Shown here in pieces: positions 45,211 through 54,643 of a stretch of 64,000 bases of DNA (the stretch's first letter is position 1; every line of letters starts with the position of its first letter). The stretch comes from Cylindrodendrum hubeiense (taxonomy: Eukaryota > Ascomycota > Sordariomycetes > Hypocreales > Nectriaceae): positions 186,001 to 250,000 of the forward strand of contig JAANBB010000001.1 in NCBI GenBank assembly GCA_014621425.1, given 5' to 3'. The notes under the pieces are model-generated. The model did not search any database. It worked only from the letters and a program-made list of their open reading frames with translations, and was not told the DNA's origin. The position numbers were made by a program, and so were the translations under genes.

Positions 45211-46787
45211 GTCAATCGGTGTTCTGTGTCGGGTGGTTATAACTAGCCGGCCAAGATTGACATATGAATGGCACGAGCTATTAGAGATATTTAAGCCGTT
45301 ACCGGACCCCTTATTTTATATATGATCACATTCCCCGTGCATTCAGATTATCGATTGCTTACAGGCGACAAATGGTTGACAGCCCCGCCCCATTGCTTGG
45401 ATTCTTATCCAGATTAATTCCCGCTACCCTAAAGCTGGCTTTTACTGTTAGTGGGTGGAGTTGGTTATGCCCAGTTCGCGTTCTCGTCCATCACAATACG
45501 AATGCATCATAACGTTCACTACCATTTGGTACCGTTCTACGTATGCCTATTGAGTTCTGCACTGTCGCCTCAGTTGTATCTAGTGAGGATACAGCCATGA
45601 AAAAAAGTCTGACTACTTTTGGGAACCTGGGACACCAACTCAGCTAGACCCGAGCAAATGGAAAATGTGAAGATATCTGGACCTTGAGTTTAATTGCTGA
45701 TTATTAATGGTGTGGGTATAAAGCATGGGCTTATAAGACTGTGATTTATATCCTTCGTCAAGGAGGGCTTCTGTCTTGAGGACTCACATTCAAGTATGCA
45801 TTACTAACCTCGCGGCTCACTATGAGAACGGGCTATTATTATGTCGCACCTGTGTAGATTAATTGGTAGTCAATTGCCTAAAACAGCCAATCTGATCAGT
45901 AGATACATGTATCTTCATCGCCTTAAGTTACCTTGTCTCAGTTATCGCTTCAGCTTCGTGGGGTGCCTGAATAGCGATGATTTAGCCGGTTGTCGTTGCA
46001 ATACCCGCGTGCTTGACTCTCCACTAGCGGGTAAATTGTGCCTTCTGGCATAATTGCTGTCCGAAGAACCCTTGTGAATCAAGTTAAAAGACAAAAAGAT
46101 TTTATCGGAGGGTTCGTAAACTTTTTGTGATTGGTGGTGGCATACCCGATCACGGGTATGACCGAATGAGTCTTCAATAGAGTGTGGATCCATAAGCTAT
46201 GACTGTATTGATTGAGGATGCCCCAGAGCCTAAACTTACGTTTTTAGAGTGGGGCGTCATTCTCAATCTCACCCCGTATGACTCAGGCCGGGATATCGAT
46301 ATATCGAAGGATTTTGTAGACCTGGTCTCAATCTAATAGGCGACGTATAGTACACAGCGCGATAGATCCTGCCAGGTATGCGGCTCCATTTTATCGGTTA
46401 CTACGGAGTAGGAATTGGGCTGAAATGCAACTATTGAACGCCACTCCCCTCTAGCCCGCATTCGTTCTGCCGTGATAGCCGCGTTATAGATTTCTGTCTC
46501 ACCGTCTGTCCAATTAGTCCCAATGAGGACCAATGGAAGAAGGAGAGATGCTACTTGTGATGATAATGAACATATATCGGTGGGGTACAAACAATACTAT
46601 GTCTCGATTTAGCCCGCGCAAGACCCCAGTTTCAGCAGCGCCTCAACTGAAGATCAGATGGGTTCTGTCTCAGTTACCAGCCACGTCGGGTATAAGACAG
46701 GGTCAAGGCCGCTCGGATTTGTGAATGAATCAATTCATCAACATATCCTGTTCTCCGCATTAATTGAAATATCTCAATTGCGTCACC
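45211..46787. other. AT-rich intergenic, 1.6 kb
   Basis: Contains the 3' region of the P450 fusion and the promoter of the beta-propeller gene. No gene, repeat or mobile element is supported; the frames present are short and featureless. Confidence 0.5.
46691..46698 (+). promoter_or_regulatory. TATA-like box of the beta-propeller gene
   Basis: TATAAGAC, 97 bases before the start codon at 46788; preceded by ACGTCGGG. Confidence 0.3.
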
Positions 46788-47786
46788 ATGCGTTCGATTC
46801 ATTACCTATCCTTTCTCATCTCGTTAACCCTCGGCTCACCGGTGGCGCGGAGCCAGTCCGAAGGGATTCTCCCCAACCATGTCGTGACCCAGTTTCCCGA
46901 GGGAACCTGGATCGAGAATCTGGCTGTCCGATCGAATGGAAATCTCCTTCTCACGAGCTTGCTGCCAAACGCCTCCGTCTATGAGGTCTCCAACCCGACA
47001 CATGAATCCCCCGCGGTTTCCCGTCGTTTCACCATCGATTCTGTCTCAAGCCTCTTGGGCATTACAGAAACCACGCCCGACGTGTTCGCAATCATTGGTG
47101 GCAACTTTAGTGCAACCGCAGGCGGAATCAAGGGCTCCTATGGGGTTTGGAAAGCCGACTTTTCCAAAAAAGGCCACGTGAAGCCTGAGCTTGTCACCCA
47201 TATTCCCGAGGCCCTTTTATTGAACGGGGCAACTACTGTTCCTCAGAACCAAAACCTTGTTCTTATTGCCGACTCTGAGCTGGGGCTTGTTTGGCGCGTC
47301 GATATCCGGACAGGCAGATACTCAGTTGCCGCTAATGTCACTGAGATGGGTAGCGAGGGATCTGCAGTTGCATTTTCCATCGGCATCAATGGTCTTCATA
47401 TTCACGATGACTACCTTTGGTGGACGAATAAATACCTACTTAGCGTATTCAAAGTCAAGTTCACTGACCAGGGAGTCATAGCCAAGGGAGCGACAGTTGA
47501 AACTGTCAGCGAACTGTCGGTGACAGCCTTGGATGACTTCACTTTTGGGCCTGGAAATAAAGACATCGCATGGGTGTGTACAAACAGCGGCAACACGGTT
47601 CTAGCGCTCAAGCCTAACGGAAAGAGTATTGTTGTGGCTGGTGGAACAGATTCCGATGAAGTTGCGGTGTCGACAGCTGCCAAATTTGGAAGAACAAGCC
47701 AGGATAACAGAATTCTGTATGTTACAACTGGAGCAGGAGTATCCACGAGCGGAAAGGTTCAAGCCATTGACACCTCTGGCTTCTAA
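46788..47786 (+). CDS. Secreted six-bladed beta-propeller protein (SMP-30/NHL-like)
   Basis: A single exon of 332 aa. The ATG at 46788 is chosen because MRSIHYLSFLISLTLGSPVARS is a signal peptide; the open frame upstream begins only with TTG. The mature protein has repeated blade-like strands: WIENLAVRSNGNLLLTSLLPNASVYEV, NLVLIADSELGLVWRVDIRTGRY, GINGLHIHDDYLWWTNKYLLSVFKV, and ALDDFTFGPGNKDIAWVCTNSGNTVLAL. This is the layout of fungal SMP-30/gluconolactonase/NHL-type propellers, often found next to polyketide or terpene genes and in some cases acting as lactonases or hydrolases. The catalytic metal ligands cannot be assigned by eye, so the reaction is open. It lies between the P450 fusion and SDR 2. 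Confidence 0.8.
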   Translation: MRSIHYLSFLISLTLGSPVARSQSEGILPNHVVTQFPEGTWIENLAVRSNGNLLLTSLLPNASVYEVSNPTHESPAVSRRFTIDSVSSLLGITETTPDVFAIIGGNFSATAGGIKGSYGVWKADFSKKGHVKPELVTHIPEALLLNGATTVPQNQNLVLIADSELGLVWRVDIRTGRYSVAANVTEMGSEGSAVAFSIGINGLHIHDDYLWWTNKYLLSVFKVKFTDQGVIAKGATVETVSELSVTALDDFTFGPGNKDIAWVCTNSGNTVLALKPNGKSIVVAGGTDSDEVAVSTAAKFGRTSQDNRILYVTTGAGVSTSGKVQAIDTSGF

Positions 47787-48069
47787 TGGGATTATGCCGC
47801 TATGTGCGTGGGGATTGTGACTTCGTCACAGCCCTAAACTAGCCTACTTAAGGCAGTCTCTAACTCCTAGAGTAGGAAGTAAAATAGTTAATGCATTCGG
47901 AAATGATTGAATACAGTTATTATGATATAAAAGTAACACCGTAAACCAAGTCGACACCAGCTTCTGCCGCTCCCTGTTATGCATGTATGAAATGTAAATA
48001 CAAGAGGTTAGCAGCCAACCCCCATTCCAGAATCAAATTCGTCCTCGCGCGAGTGCATTCCAATTGATA

Positions 48070-48948
48070 TCATACCCCAGCTGCAACATTCAAATTGCGC
48101 TGCACAACATCCAAGGCTCCAATTTTCCACAAGTCGGATTCCAAAAATTGAGAAGGCAAAAACTTGGTCCCTACCCACACGAGAAACGCATTGCCGCCTT
48201 TCCATATCTGCGTAGGTGGTGACTTTGCCAGCAGTTTGGCCACGACCTGCTTGGCCCAGTCATCGCTGTCGAGCATGCTGCTTTCCATCTTCCTTCCTGC
48301 CAATACCGCTTCCACCTCTTCCTTTGCAACATTGTATAAACTGTTTTCGGGGAGTGTCGGGTCTGTCCCGCCCTCCTGATTGCCAAAGAACCGACTCTTT
48401 ACTGCCCCAGTCTTCAGATCGACAACTTTGATACCAAAAGGGGCGAGCTCCAGACGCATGTTGTCAGTCAGCATTGCCGCTGCCGCCTTACTTGCGTTGT
48501 AGATGCCTGCCATCGGAGTGGGCACCACTGATGAAACTGATGTATTATTCACAATAATACCACCAAAGGCAGATTTCAAAAGCAGTGGTAGAAGCGCCTG
48601 AGTAACTGCAAGCACCGCCCAGACATTGAGCTCAAATAGCTGTCGCGAAGCGTCGAGATCGGCATCCATTAGCGGCATTGAATAGCCTCCTCCAGAATTG
48701 TTGATGAGCATGTCGAGAGTCCCTCCTGTCTTATCTACCAAAGCTGCCACACAACTGGAGATAGACTCTGGCGAGAGAACGTCAAGTGCGACTGTTTCAA
48801 TGCCCAGATCCTTGAAGTGAGACATCTTGTCTGGGTTTCGTGCTGTTGCGATAACCCGGTGGCCATTTTGGTGGAGCGCACGGGCGAGGGCATCGCCCAG
48901 TCCACCTTCTGAGCATCCGGTAATCAGGACGGTGCGTTGGTGACTCAT
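48070..48948 (-). CDS. Short-chain dehydrogenase/reductase, paralogue 2
   Basis: A single exon of 292 aa. Motifs: TGCSEGGLG at aa 11-19, LINNSGGGYS (Ser replaces the usual Ala of NNAG), a Ser in NNTSVSSVV, and YNASKAAAA. ARNPDKM after the second strand suggests NADPH. It shares layout and long matching blocks with SDR 1 (FELNV, LPLLLKS, YNASKAAAA, ELAPFGI), so the two arose by duplication, but divergence is large. The C-terminal third differs most and should set the substrate. Likely role: reduction or oxidation of a hydroxy/keto group of the polyketide (inference from the neighbourhood). A TATA-like box (TATAAGTC, 49020-49027) lies 72 bases upstream. The 3' end faces the beta-propeller gene. 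Confidence 0.9.
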   Translation of the reverse strand: MSHQRTVLITGCSEGGLGDALARALHQNGHRVIATARNPDKMSHFKDLGIETVALDVLSPESISSCVAALVDKTGGTLDMLINNSGGGYSMPLMDADLDASRQLFELNVWAVLAVTQALLPLLLKSAFGGIIVNNTSVSSVVPTPMAGIYNASKAAAAMLTDNMRLELAPFGIKVVDLKTGAVKSRFFGNQEGGTDPTLPENSLYNVAKEEVEAVLAGRKMESSMLDSDDWAKQVVAKLLAKSPPTQIWKGGNAFLVWVGTKFLPSQFLESDLWKIGALDVVQRNLNVAAGV

Positions 48949-49776
48949 ATTGAAAGCGAGAAGTAGTGTTTGAGGAACTGATGAATCTTGTTATTCCGAA
49001 TCTCCGTTTGGACTATTTAGACTTATACTTATGTAGCTGAACTACTTCGAGATAATGGGCTCGGGGCAACATTGCAACCGAGTCTCGGGAAGACTCAATG
49101 GCGTTTCGCCGTTCTGGTGGATATATGCTTGCACTGATGAGGATTAGTGCATGTTCATTTTCCGCAAGTCCGCTCGTTGTCGTTTTTTCCAGACGGTTTT
49201 ATCGGACATTACACGCCACAAAGCAATCAAGTGTTGGTGGGGCCCTGAGCTGAAATATGAACTCCACCTTGGGCAGCCACATTGACGTGGCGACGCGCGC
49301 CCTAGACCTGTCGGTCCACTATGCTACTTGGTGATTCTTTCTTAGGTGCGCTAAACTGGTTAGAATTATGTTGGCAGTGAAACCTATTATTTTCAGACAT
49401 TACAGGATTTCAACTCCATTCGTTGTGCTAGTTCTCGCCTGGGCTGGTGGTGGCTGTTTCCGCCTATTAGTGATCCATTGTAGCCGGAGCTCCATTGAGA
49501 GTTGCAGTCACAGCCACAAGACAACTAGGCAAACTATGGCAGACACCAAGAGTCTAAGCGCAGTAATGGAGCCTTTAATTACAGGAGTAGAGACCCCATC
49601 TAGCTGGTTGGGACCTATCACGTATCCATAGTCCTGTATTTCAGCTCCATACAGTTTGCATCATATATTACAATACATTGATCACTTCAAATCAAGCGCA
49701 CTGTAGACAGGAGTAACATTAACCACACATGTTATAACATAAACATATAGTCATAGTGTAGTCATAGTGCTGCTCT
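48949..49776. other. Intergenic, 0.8 kb
   Basis: Promoter of SDR 2 at the left (TATAAGTC on the minus strand at 49020-49027) and the 3' region of the acyltransferase at the right, with an inverted repeat at 49751-49787. An 87-codon frame at 49368 has no gene features. Confidence 0.5.
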
Positions 49777-49787
49777 TTACACTATGA
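49751..49787. repeat. Inverted repeat over the stop codon of the acyltransferase gene
   Basis: TCATAGTGTA (49751-49760) and its exact complement TACACTATGA (49778-49787) are separated by 17 bases. The right arm overlaps the stop codon and the last codons of the acyltransferase. A second TCATAGTG copy at 49762-49769 could pair instead. It could fold in the mRNA 3' end; function unknown. Confidence 0.5.
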
Positions 49788-51108
49788 GTTCTTTGGTGAG
49801 AATATCCCGTATCTCATCCAAGTACGTCTGAATATTCTCCGGCTCTTCAAACCCATCGTTGAAGCTGTAAACCAGCCTCAGCTGATCCTGGAAAGTATAA
49901 AAGAAAAACATGCTCATGCCCATAACAACATCAACGCCGACTTTGATGTCCTTGACCTTGATCCCGCTGCCGTACTCACGCTGCACATAGCGCTCGGCAA
50001 TGCCCAGGCTGCTGACCAGCGCGTCTTTGGACACGGGACTGGCGAGAAACTCCGGGGTCTGGACGGCGCCGCACAGTACGTTCGTAAAGTGGCCTTTCAG
50101 CTCAAGTGCCTCAGGGTTGCTCTTGATTGCGTTTTTGTAGTATCCGTTCAGCGACTTCACAACGTCCTGGTACGAAGCCGGGAGGCCGACCTTGTAGGGC
50201 AAAGGGGTATAGAAGACAGATACCGCGTATTTGCTTGAGTTGTATGGTTCTGGGAGATACGAGCGAAGGTTGAATTGGTTGGCGGAAACATATTCGCTCA
50301 GCTTAGATTCGGGGTCCGCGTGCTTGGCAATAGCCTTGACGTACGCGGCATGCACAGCAGCAGTGAGGCTGACGTTCTCGGCCTTGCATGCCTCGACCAA
50401 TTCCTTGGTGGTCTTAGTTGGAAACACCAGCTCAATATTCCGGCAGTTGCCCGATGCTACTGCACCGAGCTTCGAGACTGGTCCGACGCCAGGAATGCTG
50501 CCAGCCCAGCTCATGAATAGAGCACTAGCTTTCTCGAGCATTGCTTCCGTCGGCTGAGCCGCATAGCCAAGCACTTCTTGCATGACCGGGGCGAGTCTGG
50601 GCGTCTCGTCACCAAACTGGATGTCCTTGTTTGGGGAGGCCAGGGCGCTGAGGTAGCTGTCCCAGAACAACAGGACGCCAACGCCGTCGATTGTGTGGTG
50701 ATGGCCGCGGAAGACGAGTTCCGAGGACGCTGGCAGGTAGTAAATCGTCGCTTGCTTGATGGGTGTGACGGTCTGGTACAGCTCCTCGGCGTCAGATGCC
50801 GGGGAGACGACGAATGTCGACGCGAGCCATTCTTCCAGTGCCTTTTCGTCTGGAACCTCGTACACCCTCTTCATGCCCTCGACCGTAGTGGCTATTTGGG
50901 GCTGCTCATAGCGGATCTGTTTCCAGGCATGCTTGAGGGCTGAGGTCATGTCCGGTGAATCAACCTCTAGCTTGAGCTTGGAGAACAGCGTGTAGTGCTC
51001 GCGGCCCTCGCACAAGCTGGCGGAGAGGTTCGCCATGACGACGAAGTATCCCTCCAAGCCATCCAATGGACGCTCCCAGCGGTTACCCTTTACATTGGTC
51101 CAATCCAT
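49777..51108 (-). CDS. Tri3-like acyltransferase (HHXXXDG family)
   Basis: A single exon of 443 aa, ATG start. The catalytic motif is RGHHHTIDGVGV (about aa 155-165), the HHXXXDG signature of the condensation/BAHD-like CoA acyltransferase fold. The surrounding sequence, the start WERPLDGLEGYFVVMANL and the end FYTFQDQLRLVYSFNDGFEE fit the fungal group that includes trichothecene 15-O-acetyltransferase Tri3. The family transfers an acyl group, usually acetyl from acetyl-CoA, to a hydroxyl of a small molecule. No membrane segment or signal peptide. It lies divergently next to the rhodopsin-like gene and 3.5 kb from the synthase. In the cluster it could acetylate a hydroxyl made by the P450, or transfer the finished chain from the synthase, which has no release domain (both inference). 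Confidence 0.85.
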   Translation of the reverse strand: MDWTNVKGNRWERPLDGLEGYFVVMANLSASLCEGREHYTLFSKLKLEVDSPDMTSALKHAWKQIRYEQPQIATTVEGMKRVYEVPDEKALEEWLASTFVVSPASDAEELYQTVTPIKQATIYYLPASSELVFRGHHHTIDGVGVLLFWDSYLSALASPNKDIQFGDETPRLAPVMQEVLGYAAQPTEAMLEKASALFMSWAGSIPGVGPVSKLGAVASGNCRNIELVFPTKTTKELVEACKAENVSLTAAVHAAYVKAIAKHADPESKLSEYVSANQFNLRSYLPEPYNSSKYAVSVFYTPLPYKVGLPASYQDVVKSLNGYYKNAIKSNPEALELKGHFTNVLCGAVQTPEFLASPVSKDALVSSLGIAERYVQREYGSGIKVKDIKVGVDVVMGMSMFFFYTFQDQLRLVYSFNDGFEEPENIQTYLDEIRDILTKELIV

Positions 51109-52519
51109 TGCTGCGATTCACTGGGGCGATATGGGATGAGCTGGACAGCGGTCGTATTCAGGAATTTCTCGGGCGCGACTCGTACAATTGCATTCAGTTA
51201 AGAGGGTAACTCGGGAATGAGCAATGCGGGCGGTATCAAGGAGATAGTAACGCGAAACACATGGTCCGATGAAGACGGTGGGACACCCCGATTTGAACGT
51301 CATAGTCGCGAGGCGCAGCCGTTGGTCGCATGAGTGTTGGTTGGAACGTCCGGCCCTGCCAACCGCATACCCGTCTAACCCGCACAAAAAGGAAGGTCGT
51401 TTTGCCCAATGCCTGGCTAGGTTGAGCATCCAACAATCCTACGCAGTGGATGTCGTTGCCCCGCAGCGCAGACGCGACCATTTCGTAACGAGAACAGAGT
51501 GCCGTTGGTCAATTGAATCCAGGCAGCATTACTGTGCCTGACTCTCCAATCCCTCGATTCCAACGGCCCCCAAAAGTTTTCGTATTGCTGATGAGCGCAT
51601 AAATTGCTGAGATTTGTCTGTCCGGATATCCTCATTCCCGGCGTAGGGATTGGTGCTTCGGTTCCCGTCCTGACAGAAGTTACGCGTCTGCAATGTGCAG
51701 GAGGATGCATGGCCCTTGCAGCTGTTGGTTCCACACTCTCACCGAGGGAACCCACTGTCGGGCGATGGAATACTCCAACGTATGCGAGGCTCATGTGGTT
51801 CAATCCCAAAAGAGATCTTTACGCTCCATCCCTGCCCGTCGCAAAAAGTTCCTTGTTTGGGGTGCGTCGACCTCGATCCTCCCGGGCACCTTAATTTCGC
51901 AAAAGTCCCGTCCCTCAGCGAGCAGTCCTCTTCTTGAGCTTAGGTGAGCTACTGTATTCGGGCGCAGGATGAAGGGATTCAGATCGTGGCGTTGGCTGTG
52001 CAAAGTTCCTTTTGCGTGCGAGTATCCGAGGGTTGCAGTTCCTGAGAAGCCGAATGCATCCGCGGTGGGCCCACAGAGCAGCATTTTGCATCATCCTTGC
52101 TCCGTCTGCGCAGTACCTGAAGCCTGGTGGCAACGTCGAAAAAAAGGAAGGAAAAATGCAACGCTGTCTGCAGCAGGAATGGTTTGAGAATGATTCAACG
52201 AACACTCCGCGCGACTAAGACCGCGAAATGCCCCGAATGACGGCGGCGCCCGTCGTTCCTACAGCCGAACCTCAGTCCCGATGTAGAACAGTCTTGTCTT
52301 CAGCTCTTTTTCTTATCCTCAATCTCTAAAGGATTGTATTTCGTTCACTTCGTTGCTTCTCTTTGTCGCTCTTTTCCCGCGAACCAACACGTAAAGTGGC
52401 CACTCAATGATTGTGGGGTATTCATGTGCCTGAGTTGCGACACATTTTAATATCAGTCCGACAACGAACTGCATATTCTTGCTATTTTCCCCACCAACGC
52501 CAACCAACGAGTTGTGGTC
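51109..52519. other. Divergent intergenic region, 1.4 kb
   Basis: Promoter region of the acyltransferase (minus) and the rhodopsin-like gene (plus). Many short frames overlap on both strands; none is supported. A CCGCGG palindrome lies at 52060-52065 and TCCGCGCG near 52206, similar to the sites before the P450 fusion gene. Confidence 0.45.
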
Positions 52520-53751
52520 ATGGCACTCGATGTGCCTGCAGGAACACCCGACCGCGGGCCGGGCGTCGAGGCAATGTGCATCGCGTTGATGGCTCTCAGC
52601 ATCATCGCCACGATTGCTCGCATCACGTCGAAACTCGTCGTGAAACAGTTTTGGTGGTGGGATGACTTCTTTGCCATCATGTCACTGGTGAGTTTGAAGC
52701 CGGGCGCCACGCACCGAGCGCATCCCGAGATGCAGTCCTATACTAACAATGAACACAGCCCATCCAGCTCACGCTACTTGGAATTATAATGGTCTGGAGA
52801 AACATCGGGCTCGGGCTTCACGCCGAAGTGGTGATGGCAGTGAACCCGCTGTACCTTTTGGACGGCGCCAAATACCTCTACATCGCCATCTTCTTCTTCG
52901 ATGTCTCGATAACCTTCCCGAAAATGGCCGCCATCTTTTTCTACGCGCGAGTCTTTCGCTCCACCAACAGAACCTTCAGAATCCATCTTTGGATTGCTGG
53001 ATGCCTCGTCGCCGGCTGGATCATCTCGGCTCTTGTGTCGACCGTATTCCAGTGCTCTCCGATCGAGAAGGCGTGGAACACGTCGTTGCCGGGCACTTGC
53101 ATCAACACCTATGTCTGGTACCTGACGACGGCGGTTCTCTCCTGCGTCATCGACTGTTACATCTTACTCCTCCCTGTGCCTATGATTTGGGGCTTGAACA
53201 TCAGCTTGAGGCGCCGCATCTACCTTCTCGCCGCCTTCTTCCTGGCCTACTCCGTCATTGTACTCTCCATCGGCCGACTGATCTCAACAATCAAGGTCAT
53301 CCCTACACTCGCCGCCGACTTGACGTGGAACATGCCCTCCTACCTCCGTTGGGCATGTGTTGAGGGTGCCATCTCGCTTATCAGCGTCAGCGTGCCCAAC
53401 ATGGCTGCACTTGTCAAGGCAATGGCAGGGACCAGTTGGATCAGTAGCACTCAGAGGAGCAGCAAAAAGCAGCAAACACCTCTAAGCTACAGTGGCGAGG
53501 CGAGTGCATACCGCAGCCAGGCTCGCAACGGCGACTTCCAGCGGCTTGAGAGCATGCAAGGCCCAGGGGTCTCGGACGCGGACTCGCAAATTAGTCTGCA
53601 GCCGATGGATGGGTACGAGCCGGCGAAAGTCGCGGGTCGGATTCATGTGCGGACCGACTTTCATGTGTCAAGCAAGGAGGGCCAGCGGAGCCACACGGAG
53701 CTGCTCGATGCAGACAAAAGTGGGACAGGATGGAAACAAGGATTGCGGTAG
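52520..53751 (+). CDS. Rhodopsin-like seven-helix membrane protein (Pth11-like)
   Basis: Exons are 52520..52687 and 52759..53751 (intron GTGAGT...ACACAG), giving 386 aa. An upstream GTG is in frame, but ATG at 52520 is the first real start. Seven hydrophobic segments are seen, e.g. AMCIALMALSIIATIARI, IQLTLLGIIMVWRNIGLGL, YLYIAIFFFDVSITFPKMA, IHLWIAGCLVAGWIISALV, YVWYLTTAVLSCVIDCYILL, IYLLAAFFLAYSVIVLSIG and a last one near WACVEGAISLISVSVPNMAAL. Features of the fungal rhodopsin-domain family: WWWDDFFA after the first helix, QCSPIEKAWN after the fourth, and RWACVEGAISLI at the end. A soluble tail of about 110 aa follows. The family is large in ascomycetes and includes Pth11-type surface sensors; it has no proven transport role. 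Being next to the synthase, it may be a cluster member. Confidence 0.88.
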
Positions 53752-54643
53752 TGACTGTCGATGACCGTGTACAATATTATGTAGATTATCTAGACGATAA
53801 CATTGCCCAGGGACGAAGCTGGTAAACCAATTGCCATTGCATTCCATATCGATGATCGGAGTCTATCACATGCCACATCAAAGGCCGCTAATAGGCTGCT
53901 GGGAACGGATCGCACCGGGACAAGGGGGGCCTGTCAGGGCATGATCCCCTCTGTCACATCGTTCCGGCTTCGTCCTATGGGTTCGTGTTCCGCATGCACA
54001 GCAGCTCCCACTGCCGCCCATGTAGCAGTTAGTGCGTGTGATGGCGCCATAGTGATCGGCTCCAGTATGGGGAACGCTCTCAGCGGCGCTGGAACTCCAC
54101 GTCTACATGTCCCAGCTCGGCAGGTTGATTCGGCTGTATCATGGCGGCCAAGCAACTACGTGTTCGGGCTCCACCTCAGTTTATCGGCTTTGCTCGTACG
54201 ACAGATCCTGAATCCTGAGACCCGCCTCGTGTATGTCCATACGCCGTGGCATTGCCTCGGCCATCCGTCGCTGCACTTAGTGCATCCCTGAGTGGCAGCC
54301 GGTGGGAATGGTGCCCTGGTCTATTTTGGGTCCACAGCCACAGGTCGCATGCCATGTCATCGGGTCAGAACCCATATCACCCATTGTTCACCAGCGGTCG
54401 GCGTTTTTAATCTCTCGCTTTCGGTAGTCTCTGCTCCCAAAATTGATTAGCTTCAGCCCCAAACCAACAGATCTGTGGCTACCCCAGATCTTGTTTGAGC
54501 AATTATCCAAGTAAACCAATTTATCGACGAGACCTAACATTCTGACCTGGCTAGCGTGAAACTAGAGGTGCTGGAGGACTGTAAATCAATTGACGAACCT
54601 GCCATCGCAATCTGTCGGGAGCCACAGCCGCCGTTGATCCGCA
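53752..54643. other. Promoter region of the polyketide synthase, 0.9 kb
   Basis: Lies between the 3' end of the rhodopsin-like gene and the PKS start. A 162-codon frame at 53803-54291 starts with TTG and has no domain features; I do not call it. No clear TATA box was seen before the PKS. Confidence 0.45.

Noticed and set aside
53803..54291. 162-codon frame upstream of the PKS
   Set aside because: Begins with TTG, overlaps a frame on the other strand, and shows no domain; treated as promoter region.
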